Positions 1 through 8,971 of a stretch of DNA of 64,000 nt are shown here, piece after piece; the stretch's first letter is position 1, and the number at the start of each line of letters is the position of its first letter. The notes under the pieces are model-generated. The model did no database searches and was not told where the DNA came from. It was given only the letters and a program-made list of their open reading frames with translations. Position numbers and translations under genes: made by a program. The stretch spans positions 8,155 to 72,154 of the forward strand of contig CALAMC010000101.1 of assembly GCA_937925655.1 (NCBI GenBank), in the 5' to 3' direction. Source of the DNA: an uncultured candidate division Zixibacteria bacterium (lineage in GTDB: Bacteria; Zixibacteria; MSB-5A5; GN15; PGXB01).

Positions 1-2222
1 GTGCCGTCGAGTCCGAACACCTGTATACCCATCTCGGTCCCGATAATGATTTCATTGACACCGTCGCGGTCGAGGTCGGCATAAGTCGGGGTGATGGCGC
101 CTCGCCCGATAAGCGGGGCTTTCCAGGCCCGGTCGGTGGCAAAAAGCGAACGATGGTGCACCAGTACCGTGTCGGCCCGCACCAAACCGTCGTGTGAAAA
201 TACTGAAAGTTTCAGTTGATAGAGATGTTCGACATTATCATACAGCAACCAGTACGCCAGATTATCATCGAAAACCGGTTGCGTCAGGATTGTGATTTCT
301 TCCCAGTCGGCCCCGGCCGTATCCACCAGACTTTCCAGCGTGGCGTATGCAAAACCCGGACAATACGCCGCCCCGGTGATACCGGTCAGGGTGCTGACAA
401 TGCCGTTGGCCGCAGGAAAGGCGATTTGGGCCGCGGTGTCATTGGCGACAAACACCGTTACGCGATCGGTATTGAGACTGCCTACCCGCATACGGATGGT
501 GTACACTCCGTTTAAACCGTCAGTATACCAGACGGCATTGGGTTCGGTTTTACCCGGGATTTCGCCGTCGGCCACCGGGTACCAGACCGTCGGATTGGTT
601 CCCTTGCCGTATTCGATATTCCAGACAGACTGACCATGGCTCTCGGCTAACCCGACAATATCGGCCCTGCCGGAGACCACCTGATGACGACCGGGAGCGG
701 CAATTATGGCGGTGGCGCGAGGCGTCTGGTCCAGCGCCTTTTTAAGATTCAGCCGCCCGTGCCCGCTGTACTTATCCCAGCCGGGAAGATTCCAGCCGAT
801 TCCGTAGGGATCGACAATGTCATCGGCGGTAGCCCGGATAACGTCTTCGATTTTTTCCACGTGCAATCCCGGCGATATGGCCCGCATATAGGCCGCCGCC
901 CCGACCACGTGCGGGCAGGCCATGCTCGTCCCTGAAGCCAGATAATATAAATCTTCGATGATGTGTACCCTCGGTTCGTTGGATGATGAATACATGTCGG
1001 TTTTATCCGCCCGAAGTGACAACACCCCGTTGCCGGGGGCGGCCACGTCGATGATCGACGCGAAAGTTGAAAAAGTGGTCACCAGATCGGAATCATTGGT
1101 GGCGGCAATCGCCATCGTCAGCGGCGATTCGGCCGGATAGTTGTACTGCTCGCGGCCGTCGTTGCCCGACGCGGCGCATAACACCACTCCCCTGGCGCGG
1201 GCATAAGCCATCGCCTGGCTGATCAGGTCGCTGGGATAGGCCAGCCCGAAACTCATATTGATCACATCGGCGCCGTTGTCGGCGGCATAGACAATGCCCA
1301 GAGCGATTTTCGAGGCCAGCGGCAACGGATCGATTTTTAAAGCCATGATTTTACAATCCGCGGCCACCCCGGCTATCCCCTGCATATTATTCGTCACCGC
1401 CGCCACGATCCCGGCGCAGTGCGTTCCGTGACCGTGCTCGTCGGTCGGATCGTTGTCGCCGAGATTGATATCATCCGTGCTCCCCGAAAAATCCCAGCCG
1501 TTGATATCATCGATATAGCCGTTGTTGTCATCGTCCAGACCGTTGCCGGGAATCTCGCGCGGGTTAACCCAGATATTGCCGGCCAGGTCGGGATGGTCCA
1601 GATCGACCCCGGTATCGAGAATCGCGGCAACGGCGGTATAAGTATCGTCCGGCGGGGAATCGAATACCTCGTCGGCGTCGATGTCGGCCCCGGCGACGCC
1701 GGAGGTCATGATTAGAGTATCGTTATTGTTGCCGGTGCGGCGTTTCACATGCGGATGCTCCTGCCCGACATTATGCAGGTTCCACTGATACATATACAGC
1801 GCGTCATCGGGAATCTCATAAAACTCGGCCGGATAATCGGGCTCGGCAAACTCTATTTCCGGGTCATCGGCCAAAAGCCGGGCAATTTCGGCGGCGTTTC
1901 CGCCTGACGACAAAGTCAGAATGCGAACGCCGTTAAATATATTCGACTCGCCGCCCGATTGCGCCTGCAATGGCAACGGCTCCATTTTTTCGATTTTGTA
2001 TTGCCTGATGATTTGGTCGATCGACCCGAAGCCGGTGGCCATGGCCTTGCCGGAACCGCCCGTACGCGGCAGTTTGTCCGGAGACTTGAACTTCACTATT
2101 ATCCGGTCGGGCTGATAATCCGATACTTTTTCTGTTTTTTCAGAAGAATACAGACCGTACGCCTGTGTCCATATCAGAGCCATCAAGACGGCAAAAACCA
2201 ATAAACAATTTCTCGGTTTCAT
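1..2222 (-). CDS. Secreted S8 (subtilisin-like) serine protease with FG-GAP-like repeats, 3' end outside window
   Basis: The reading frame starts at ATG 2222 with GGAG about 8 nt upstream and stays open to the window edge (740 codons seen). A signal peptide (about residues 1-23) is followed by a propeptide-like region and a peptidase S8 domain. All three catalytic motifs are visible: D203 in ILDTGVDLDHPDL, H265 in EHGHGTHCAG and S433 in SGTSMACPHVVG. The last visible part reads ADLDRDGVNEIIIG, an FG-GAP/VCBS-type calcium-binding repeat. It is a paralogue of the 4936-8676 gene, with the triad at nearly the same positions (D205/H267/S437), and lies in the same orientation. By analogy it probably ends in a T9SS sorting domain, but that part is not in the window. 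Role inferred: secreted or surface protein degradation. Confidence 0.9.
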   Translation of the reverse strand, partial: MKPRNCLLVFAVLMALIWTQAYGLYSSEKTEKVSDYQPDRIIVKFKSPDKLPRTGGSGKAMATGFGSIDQIIRQYKIEKMEPLPLQAQSGGESNIFNGVRILTLSSGGNAAEIARLLADDPEIEFAEPDYPAEFYEIPDDALYMYQWNLHNVGQEHPHVKRRTGNNNDTLIMTSGVAGADIDADEVFDSPPDDTYTAVAAILDTGVDLDHPDLAGNIWVNPREIPGNGLDDDNNGYIDDINGWDFSGSTDDINLGDNDPTDEHGHGTHCAGIVAAVTNNMQGIAGVAADCKIMALKIDPLPLASKIALGIVYAADNGADVINMSFGLAYPSDLISQAMAYARARGVVLCAASGNDGREQYNYPAESPLTMAIAATNDSDLVTTFSTFASIIDVAAPGNGVLSLRADKTDMYSSSNEPRVHIIEDLYYLASGTSMACPHVVGAAAYMRAISPGLHVEKIEDVIRATADDIVDPYGIGWNLPGWDKYSGHGRLNLKKALDQTPRATAIIAAPGRHQVVSGRADIVGLAESHGQSVWNIEYGKGTNPTVWYPVADGEIPGKTEPNAVWYTDGLNGVYTIRMRVGSLNTDRVTVFVANDTAAQIAFPAANGIVSTLTGITGAAYCPGFAYATLESLVDTAGADWEEITILTQPVFDDNLAYWLLYDNVEHLYQLKLSVFSHDGLVRADTVLVHHRSLFATDRAWKAPLIGRGAITPTYADLDRDGVNEIIIGTEMGIQVFGLDG

Positions 2223-2240
2223 AAATTATCTCCGGGCGAG

Positions 2241-2257
2241 GCCCCGTGGGGCTTTTT
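2241..2257 (+). other. Perfect GCCCC/GGGGC hairpin followed by five T, in the leader of the S8 gene
   Basis: GCCCC-gt-GGGGC is followed on the plus strand by TTTTT, which looks like a small rho-independent terminator. No plus-strand gene lies upstream, and on the minus strand it falls in the 5' leader 19 nt before the S8 start codon. It could be a leader hairpin or terminate antisense transcription. The rest of 2223-2377 shows nothing else clear. Confidence 0.3.
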
Positions 2258-2377
2258 GACATGTATCAAATCGAACGGGCAAATCATGTCTTTCATTCAC
2301 TTCGTGGTTGACAAATATAATCTACGAAAAAGTTGGAATCTGACAAGCCCCTTTCTTCGTCGATACACTTTTATATG

Positions 2378-4939
2378 CTATTTCAACAAGACCATTTTGC
2401 GGGTTTGACTGCCCGCTTCGGTTTTAAGGCGATAAAAATAGACGCCCGAGGCCGCCGCATGACCATCCCAGATTACGTTGTGTTCGCCCGCCGGCAGTTC
2501 CTTGTCAATCAGCGTGACCAACTTCTGCCCGAGAATATTGAAAATTTCCAGCTTTACACCCGACCGGGCACCCAGCGAGAAATTGATAATTGTCGACGGA
2601 TTAAAAGGATTGGGGTAATTTTGAGCGAGCCGGAAAGCCTCCGGCAAAGGTTCCGATCCGTCGGGCACATCGGTCGGCAAAGCCGTTCCACAAACCAGTC
2701 GGATATCCTTCACGAGCGTTCCCGACGCCCAGTCGTAAATGTATAGTCTTTCGTCGTAACGACCGCTGCGGTACGGGTGAAAATTGATGGCGATTCTCTG
2801 GCTCTTGATATCTATGAATTTCAAGGCCGTGGACGAAACCCGGAACGCCGCCGGATCGCTCGTCACCAAAGCCAGTTGCGTCGGGCGATCGGCAAAAACC
2901 TCAATGGTCAAACCCTGCCCGGTCATATCGCCAACCGCCACCGCCTGAAATCGCAGCGAATCGGGCTGGCCATTGTGGTTTATGAACTGTCCCTCGAACG
3001 CCAAAACCCCCTCGTCATCTATGGCCGAAAGATCCCGCCCGCAACACAGCGCCAGCCAGGCACAGTACATCGCGTCCACCGAATCGGCCTGATCAACAAA
3101 CTGCAGGTTTTCATAATATGAGTCGGCGTCGCCGGCATTATCGCCGCTGTAATCGGATTTAAATATCGTCAGAATTTCACGTCCGCCCAGATTTACCAGT
3201 TCATCCGGCCCCCAGGTATAATCAAATACTCCGGACCCCTCCCACTCGATGAAGGCGACATTGACCTGGCGGTTGTTGTCCACGTCCCAGACCGTGAACG
3301 GCACTTCATGATATCCGCCGTAGCTATACGCGCCGTTCAGCCACCTGACATAACGGTATGCCCGTTGCTTTTTTACATTGGAAAAACGCATCTCAACCGC
3401 ATTAAATGAATCGGGCATGGTCGCCACGTCGAGGGCACTGCCGTACAACCGGGAAGCATAATCGACCCCGCCGCTGAAGAAATTCCCGCCCCAGTTGACG
3501 CCCGTCAACCAGCGTAGTTTGACCGGATAATATTTTACGGCGCTCAATCGCCCGAAATCTTCGACCAGAATATGTGCGGAATCGACCGGGGCATACTGAA
3601 TCGTATCAGGATCGCTGTCGATCGGGATGGTACTATCCAGAATATTCCGGAGCCGGGACAGGGAAAAAAGCCGGTCTTTCTGCACGAAAGCCCCGATTTT
3701 CAACTCGACCTGCTGACTGTCGCCGGGGGTAAATGTCAGCGGCCCGAAACTGATCAGAATCCGCTGGTCATTGTTTTCGGTATCGACCCAGCCGGTGCGG
3801 CTGACCGCATCGCCGGGAGCATAAAAACTTACCGTGTCGCCGATCACCGGGTCGATGTACGGTTGCCCGGTATGACCGTCGATGCCCTGCAAAAAGCCGA
3901 ACAGCTCTTCCGGGGTATTCGGTTCCGTCCCGTTGACAAATCTCGAAAACGCCGTCATGCCGATATTTCTATAATCCGGCAACTGCTCGCCGGCAAAGAG
4001 GGCCGTGTCTCCGGGTGCGAAAACCACCGGCCCCGACATTACCCGCCCGCCCCAGGCCGGCGTTATTGCTCCGTACTGCACGTCACTATCGGTTCCGTTA
4101 TAGACAAAAAATAACTCGTGCAAAGTGTCACACCCGATCAAATCGTCGTTGGCCCCGCCCAAATCCGGGTCGGCGAAAAACGCGATATAAAAACTGTCTA
4201 TCTGATTTCCGCCCTTGTTGTACAATTTGTATTGTACATGGAAAACATTGCGCTCTACCTCGTTAGTGCTGTCCGCCCAGACCAGTTGATGGACTTCTAT
4301 CCCCAGCGGCGCCGTCCCCCCGCCATAATAATTGGTGTGAAGCGAGCCGTCACCATCGTGATACACGGCCCATAACGTCTGGGCTCCGAATAGAAGCGGA
4401 TTACCCTCATTATCAACCGGGGCTCCGAGGTGAACCGGCCAGTCGTCATAATCCGGACTGCCCGGCCCCGATTGCAGATCGAGTTTATAAACCCTTTCGC
4501 CGCCCGGCATCCCGCTCTTCGGCCCGGCCTCGAATTCGGGATGTTCGTAAGCCGCCACCGCCGTACGGATCGCCCCGTCGACCTTTCCCGCCAGCACCAA
4601 TCCCGCCGCATATACAAGAGTCCGGTTGTGCGGTGATTGGTGCAACGCGGCCGTGTCCCCGGCAAACGGATAATAAAATCCCGGCGCCCGGCCGAATAGA
4701 CGGGTATGATCCAGCGCCATTGTCCCGGAATTGGTGACAAAGCACAACATCCGGTTGGCGTTAATATACGTTGTCAAATCATATTCATCGGCACTCAACG
4801 CCCGTTCGGAATAGATCGGCCGTTGCGGCGGCAACGCCAATAATGTCGCCATCATGATTAATTGCACGAGCAAAGTCACTACCGCAATTCGCAGCCAACG
4901 GCCCGGTAGCGATAGAATATGCCACATCCCGTCTCTCAT
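2378..4939 (-). CDS. Large secreted protein of unknown function with T9SS C-terminal sorting domain
   Basis: 853 residues with a hydrophobic N-terminal segment (about residues 17-38, signal peptide or anchor). The long middle part (about 40-750) is rich in Gly, Asp and aromatic residues and resembles beta-sandwich secreted proteins; I recognise no catalytic motif. The C-terminus has the T9SS type A pattern: NYPNPFNPSTIINF, LEIFNILGQKV-type strand, GVYFYRLKT and a terminal KMVLLK. Its ATG overlaps the stop of the upstream S8 protease by 4 nt (ATGA), so the two are translationally coupled and may act together on the cell surface. An internal ATG at 4927 (MWHILS) is an alternative start. Function unknown. 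Confidence 0.85.
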   Translation of the reverse strand: MRDGMWHILSLPGRWLRIAVVTLLVQLIMMATLLALPPQRPIYSERALSADEYDLTTYINANRMLCFVTNSGTMALDHTRLFGRAPGFYYPFAGDTAALHQSPHNRTLVYAAGLVLAGKVDGAIRTAVAAYEHPEFEAGPKSGMPGGERVYKLDLQSGPGSPDYDDWPVHLGAPVDNEGNPLLFGAQTLWAVYHDGDGSLHTNYYGGGTAPLGIEVHQLVWADSTNEVERNVFHVQYKLYNKGGNQIDSFYIAFFADPDLGGANDDLIGCDTLHELFFVYNGTDSDVQYGAITPAWGGRVMSGPVVFAPGDTALFAGEQLPDYRNIGMTAFSRFVNGTEPNTPEELFGFLQGIDGHTGQPYIDPVIGDTVSFYAPGDAVSRTGWVDTENNDQRILISFGPLTFTPGDSQQVELKIGAFVQKDRLFSLSRLRNILDSTIPIDSDPDTIQYAPVDSAHILVEDFGRLSAVKYYPVKLRWLTGVNWGGNFFSGGVDYASRLYGSALDVATMPDSFNAVEMRFSNVKKQRAYRYVRWLNGAYSYGGYHEVPFTVWDVDNNRQVNVAFIEWEGSGVFDYTWGPDELVNLGGREILTIFKSDYSGDNAGDADSYYENLQFVDQADSVDAMYCAWLALCCGRDLSAIDDEGVLAFEGQFINHNGQPDSLRFQAVAVGDMTGQGLTIEVFADRPTQLALVTSDPAAFRVSSTALKFIDIKSQRIAINFHPYRSGRYDERLYIYDWASGTLVKDIRLVCGTALPTDVPDGSEPLPEAFRLAQNYPNPFNPSTIINFSLGARSGVKLEIFNILGQKLVTLIDKELPAGEHNVIWDGHAAASGVYFYRLKTEAGSQTRKMVLLK

Positions 4940-7900
4940 TTCAACAGTACCATTGTTTTTATTTGGCTTTGGTCATCCACACGCAGGCGGTAAAAATACA
5001 CGCCCGAAGCCAACTTGTTGCCTGCATCGGCGCGGCCATCGAACAATACGCTATATGAACCTGCCCCCTGAATTCCGTCGACCATCGTCCGCACATGCCG
5101 CCCCAAAATATCGAAGATTTCCAGACGGACATGGGCCTTCCGTGTAATCGTGTAGTTTATCGCGGTGGCCGGGTTGAACGGATTGGGCGCATTCTGGGCA
5201 AGACTGAACTCGGCTGGATATAATCCCTCGGTTTCTTCCACATCCGTGATTATACCGGAGCCGCCCGCGGGGCCAACATTATTGAAACGTCTCGAATAAC
5301 GCCAAACCGGCACCGGGCAGTTTTCTTCATTATATTCACTCCCGGTGAAATTGATAAATATAAGCGAGCTGTCGTCGGCGGGGACAACCAGGTCGATGTA
5401 ACCGTCCTTGTTTATATCACCGATAGTCGGCGTATAACGCGGCGTGACAAATTCCTTTTCATTTAATACTATCGGAAAGCGTTCGATTGATTCGGCCACA
5501 TTATTCCAAGCATATAGACGCTGAACCTTGAAAGATGAGAACAGATCGTTGTTGGCCCGGGCGACAAGGTCGGGCCTATGATCCCCGTCGAGATCGGCCG
5601 CGAGTAGCATGTTCAAAATGGCCGGGTGCGGAACCTTGATAAAATGCCCGTCGGTCCCCTCCGTTATAATCGACGTTCCGTCGAGGCGCCAGGCGAAAAC
5701 AAAACTCTCGCTGTAATCGAAGTATGACGTGAAATATTCCGGAACATCGTCACCGTCAATATCGGCGAAAATCGGGACCGTCGGCGTCAGGTAATCATCG
5801 AGCTCCATATCATGCGGCCAGCCGTCGAGAATCTGCAGATCATAATCGAAAGCATAAATCTTGTGCCTTCCGCCGTCGAACGAGCCATTGAGGATCAATT
5901 CATGAAGGCCGTCACCATCGACATCATAAGCCGACAGCCCATGACAGGCAAGGCGAGCACCGTTCTCGATCAATATCACGCTGTCCTGAATTTGGCCGCC
6001 AAGCGTCGCCCGACTCAACTTGCCACTGCCGCTTCTATAATAGTATAGCTCATCGACCCTGTCGCCGTTCAGGTCGCACGACAAATACTCGGAGATTCGG
6101 GAGATATTGGCCAGCACCGCGCCCGAGGCATTGAAAACATACACGTTGGAGTGCGACCCGTTATACAAAAACAAATGAATCTCGTCGGCACCGTCACCGT
6201 TAATATCCCGGAAAAATACTTTCGAAATGGTCCCTTCCGATATAAGCGGCCCCCCGGCGGAAATGGTATCGGGGATGGAAAAATCGAACGTCGGCCCGGC
6301 CCCGGATGAAAAGTGCAGCGTGGGCGGGTTATTCCCCAACGCGGCTATATCATCGACACCGTCGCCGTTGCCGTCCCCGACCGCCACCGGCACAAAATAT
6401 TTGTTAATTGGGAAAGTCGGCATCCCCGATGATTTTATTGCCCCGTCGGGTGATATAAATACAATCCCGGCATCGGTTCCGATTACAATTTCGTTGATAC
6501 CGTCGCCGTCATAGTCCCCGTAATTGGCGATGGCCGACGGCAGTCCCGGCAGATGCACCTTCCAGGCATCCGATGTATTCAAAATCGATTCGACCGTCAC
6601 CTTGACCGTATCGGCGACCTCCAGCCCGGTCGTTGTGAACGACGTCAGTCGCAGGCTGAACAGATTACCGTTGTCGATTTTAATATACCAAGCGGCCATG
6701 ATATCATGGAAAACCGGGGCCGTGATTTCGGCCAACGGGTACCATTGTGGCGGTTCGGCCCCGACTCCGTATTCCAGAATCGCCCGGTCGAATTCGGGTC
6801 CATAAACACTGCCGCGAATATCAATGATTTGTGGAACGGTCGCATTATCGAGCGGCGATTCGATAACGCAGATATTCTCGCCGATCACATGCACGATCCG
6901 ATAAGCAACGTTGTCGGCTCCGACATTCAATTTTAACGTGTAAATACCCGAAGCCAGACCGTTCGTGTTCCAGAACCCCAGAATGTCATCTTTTACCGAT
7001 TCATCGGAATCAATGATGATCGTCCACTGGTCGGGAATGTACCCGGCACCGAAACTGATCCGGTAATCAAAGAAGTCGTCACCATAGGCCGACCCGGTTA
7101 TTTCGACAATACCGTTGATTATTTGATGCGCACCCGGATACGTGATTTGGGCGACGACCGCGGGAGTATTCTCCAGCGCCGCCTCCAGATTCAGTCGCCC
7201 GTGGCCGCTGTATATATCAAAACCGACGAGGTCTTCACCCCGGCCAAAAGGGTCGGTGATATCATCGGCCGTGCCGTTTAAAATGGCTCTGACCCGGTCG
7301 GGCGAAAGACCCGGTGATTTTGACTTAAGATAGGCCGCGGTCGCCACCACGTGGGGACAGGACATGCTCGTCCCCGAAGATATATAATACTGATTGCCGA
7401 TGATATGTACTCCCGGTTCGGCCGACGGCGGGATATTGTACATATCGGTCCCCTCGGCCCGCAAAGACAATATCGCCTCTCCGGGAGCGCACAAATCAAC
7501 ATGATCTCCATAACTGGAGAATACCGTCACCCGATCCGAATCATTGGTGGCCCCGACCGCCATGGTCAGAGGCGACCCGGCCGGGTAATTGACCTCGGCC
7601 ACACCCGAATTTCCGCTGGAAGCGCACAGTACGACGCCTTTATTATAAGCGTACTCCAGAGCCGATTCGATAATAAGACTGCGATATGGCAACCCGAAAC
7701 TCATGTTGATAACGTCCGCCCCGTTATCGGCGGCGTAAATTATCGCCCGCGCGATCTTCGACGTCAGCGCCCAGGGATTGATTTTCAACGGCATGATTTT
7801 GCATTGCGGGGCGATTCCGGTAATACCGATACCGTTGCCCGACACGGCCGCAATCGTTCCCGCGATATGCGTCCCGTGGCCCAGATTATCCGATGGGTCG

Positions 7901-8676
7901 TTGTCTTCCGGCTTGGGCGAACCGCCGCTGGCCGAATAGTCCCAGCCACAAACATCATCGATATAACCGTTATGGTCGTCGTCTTTGCCGTTGCCGGCGA
8001 TTTCCCGGGCATTGATCCAGATTCGCCCCTCAAGATCGGGATGAAACAAGTCCAGTCCGGTATCGATTATAGCCGCCACCGTCTGGTGCGTCGCATCGGG
8101 AGACATCGACGGCACATTATCAAAATCGATATCGGCGTCGTCAAGGCCATAGCGGATTATGAGCTTGTCGTCGCCGTCAAGATTACCCCTTTCAATATCG
8201 TAATGCCCCTGACCGTGATTATACAGATTCCATAAGTGCGGGAAGTATTCATCATCCGGGACACTATGAAAAGCGACCAGATAATCCGGCTCGACCCAGA
8301 GAACCTCATCGAGCTTTTCATAATCGGCGCGCATTTCCGACGGGGATGATTTATCGGCCGACTCGACCAAAAATATCCCTGAAAGCGGATGATTCTCCCC
8401 CCGCTTCGGAGCGATAGATTCAAGCGCCGTCATTGATTCCACACTGTATTTATTATTGATGGCGTTAAGCACCGGATTAGAAGTGACCGCCACACCATTC
8501 TTTTGCGTTATTTCCTGCGGTTGACCGCCCGGCTTGAATTTGATTATCAGGCCGTATGACTCGGGAACAGTCGATATTGATGACTGCCGCCCGCCGTAAT
8601 ACGCTTCGACAATTCCGGTAACTGAAATAATAATAAGTGATAAAGAGACTATGAAAAACTGTTTTCCGGCTAACAT
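4936..8676 (-). CDS. Secreted S8 serine protease with FG-GAP repeats and T9SS C-terminal sorting domain
   Basis: 1246 residues. Signal peptide about 1-25, then a propeptide region (about 40-140) and the S8 domain with D205 (IIDTGLDLFHPDL), H267 (NLGHGTHIAG) and S437 (SGTSMSCPHVV). Residues about 510-700 hold Ig-like/Big-type modules, 710-1150 contain several FG-GAP/VCBS-like repeats (DYDGDGINEIVIG, DGNGDGVDDIA, DINGDGADEIH, DINKDGYIDLV), and the end is a T9SS sorting domain (NAPNPFNPATAINY ... GVYFYRL ... KTMVLLK). A GGGG-type ribosome site lies upstream of ATG 8676. The stop overlaps the start of the 853-residue gene (ATGA). Role inferred: T9SS-exported, surface-attached or released protease. 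Confidence 0.93.
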   Translation of the reverse strand: MLAGKQFFIVSLSLIIISVTGIVEAYYGGRQSSISTVPESYGLIIKFKPGGQPQEITQKNGVAVTSNPVLNAINNKYSVESMTALESIAPKRGENHPLSGIFLVESADKSSPSEMRADYEKLDEVLWVEPDYLVAFHSVPDDEYFPHLWNLYNHGQGHYDIERGNLDGDDKLIIRYGLDDADIDFDNVPSMSPDATHQTVAAIIDTGLDLFHPDLEGRIWINAREIAGNGKDDDHNGYIDDVCGWDYSASGGSPKPEDNDPSDNLGHGTHIAGTIAAVSGNGIGITGIAPQCKIMPLKINPWALTSKIARAIIYAADNGADVINMSFGLPYRSLIIESALEYAYNKGVVLCASSGNSGVAEVNYPAGSPLTMAVGATNDSDRVTVFSSYGDHVDLCAPGEAILSLRAEGTDMYNIPPSAEPGVHIIGNQYYISSGTSMSCPHVVATAAYLKSKSPGLSPDRVRAILNGTADDITDPFGRGEDLVGFDIYSGHGRLNLEAALENTPAVVAQITYPGAHQIINGIVEITGSAYGDDFFDYRISFGAGYIPDQWTIIIDSDESVKDDILGFWNTNGLASGIYTLKLNVGADNVAYRIVHVIGENICVIESPLDNATVPQIIDIRGSVYGPEFDRAILEYGVGAEPPQWYPLAEITAPVFHDIMAAWYIKIDNGNLFSLRLTSFTTTGLEVADTVKVTVESILNTSDAWKVHLPGLPSAIANYGDYDGDGINEIVIGTDAGIVFISPDGAIKSSGMPTFPINKYFVPVAVGDGNGDGVDDIAALGNNPPTLHFSSGAGPTFDFSIPDTISAGGPLISEGTISKVFFRDINGDGADEIHLFLYNGSHSNVYVFNASGAVLANISRISEYLSCDLNGDRVDELYYYRSGSGKLSRATLGGQIQDSVILIENGARLACHGLSAYDVDGDGLHELILNGSFDGGRHKIYAFDYDLQILDGWPHDMELDDYLTPTVPIFADIDGDDVPEYFTSYFDYSESFVFAWRLDGTSIITEGTDGHFIKVPHPAILNMLLAADLDGDHRPDLVARANNDLFSSFKVQRLYAWNNVAESIERFPIVLNEKEFVTPRYTPTIGDINKDGYIDLVVPADDSSLIFINFTGSEYNEENCPVPVWRYSRRFNNVGPAGGSGIITDVEETEGLYPAEFSLAQNAPNPFNPATAINYTITRKAHVRLEIFDILGRHVRTMVDGIQGAGSYSVLFDGRADAGNKLASGVYFYRLRVDDQSQIKTMVLLK

Positions 8677-8823
8677 TTAGTATTCCGACCCCTATACCCT
8701 TAGACGGGGTAACGGCGCAGTGAGGAAGCCGTCCGTCCATCTAATAGAACGTATCTGACGGATATTCGTTTATTTAAAACAAAATAAATTAAATAATATT
8801 CCGCACAAGGGGCAATTTGGGGC

Positions 8824-8851
8824 TTGACAAACCCGCCTTTTATGCTATTTT
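8824..8851 (+). promoter_or_regulatory. Candidate housekeeping promoter for the 8972 gene
   Basis: A perfect -35 TTGACA at 8824-8829 is followed after 16 nt by TATTTT (8846-8851). The same 16-nt spacing occurs in the two other good promoters of this window (18546 and 41144). It lies about 120 nt upstream of the start codon. Confidence 0.55.
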
Positions 8852-8930
8852 AGAAATGCAAATTCGCTAACGATATAAAATAAACCGCTTCTAATCCACA
8901 TTGAGGGCTCTAAGTATTTTCTTTTGTTAA

Positions 8931-8952
8931 GAATTGAAATGACGGTCAATTC
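8931..8952 (+). promoter_or_regulatory. Inverted repeat GAATTGA-N8-TCAATTC in the 5' leader
   Basis: Perfect 7-nt arms with an 8-nt spacer lie between the candidate promoter and the AAGGAG ribosome site of the dockerin gene. It could be an operator or a leader hairpin close to the ribosome site. Confidence 0.4.
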
Positions 8953-8971
8953 TTTATAAGGAGCCTGTTCA

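Larger units (their letters stand above)
8677..8971. other. Intergenic region between divergent secreted-protein genes
   Basis: Holds the promoter and inverted repeat of the plus-strand dockerin gene (listed separately) and presumably the minus-strand promoter of the S8 operon, which I could not place. AT-rich around 8760-8815. No small gene seen. Confidence 0.5.

Noticed and set aside
2241..2257. Terminator-like hairpin with T-run on the plus strand
   Set aside because: No plus-strand gene precedes it; it lies in the leader of a minus-strand gene, so it is recorded only as a hairpin.
7351..8235. Long plus-strand open frame (294 codons) inside the S8 gene
   Set aside because: Antisense shadow of a strongly supported protease; no ribosome site and Arg/Ile/Gly-biased composition.
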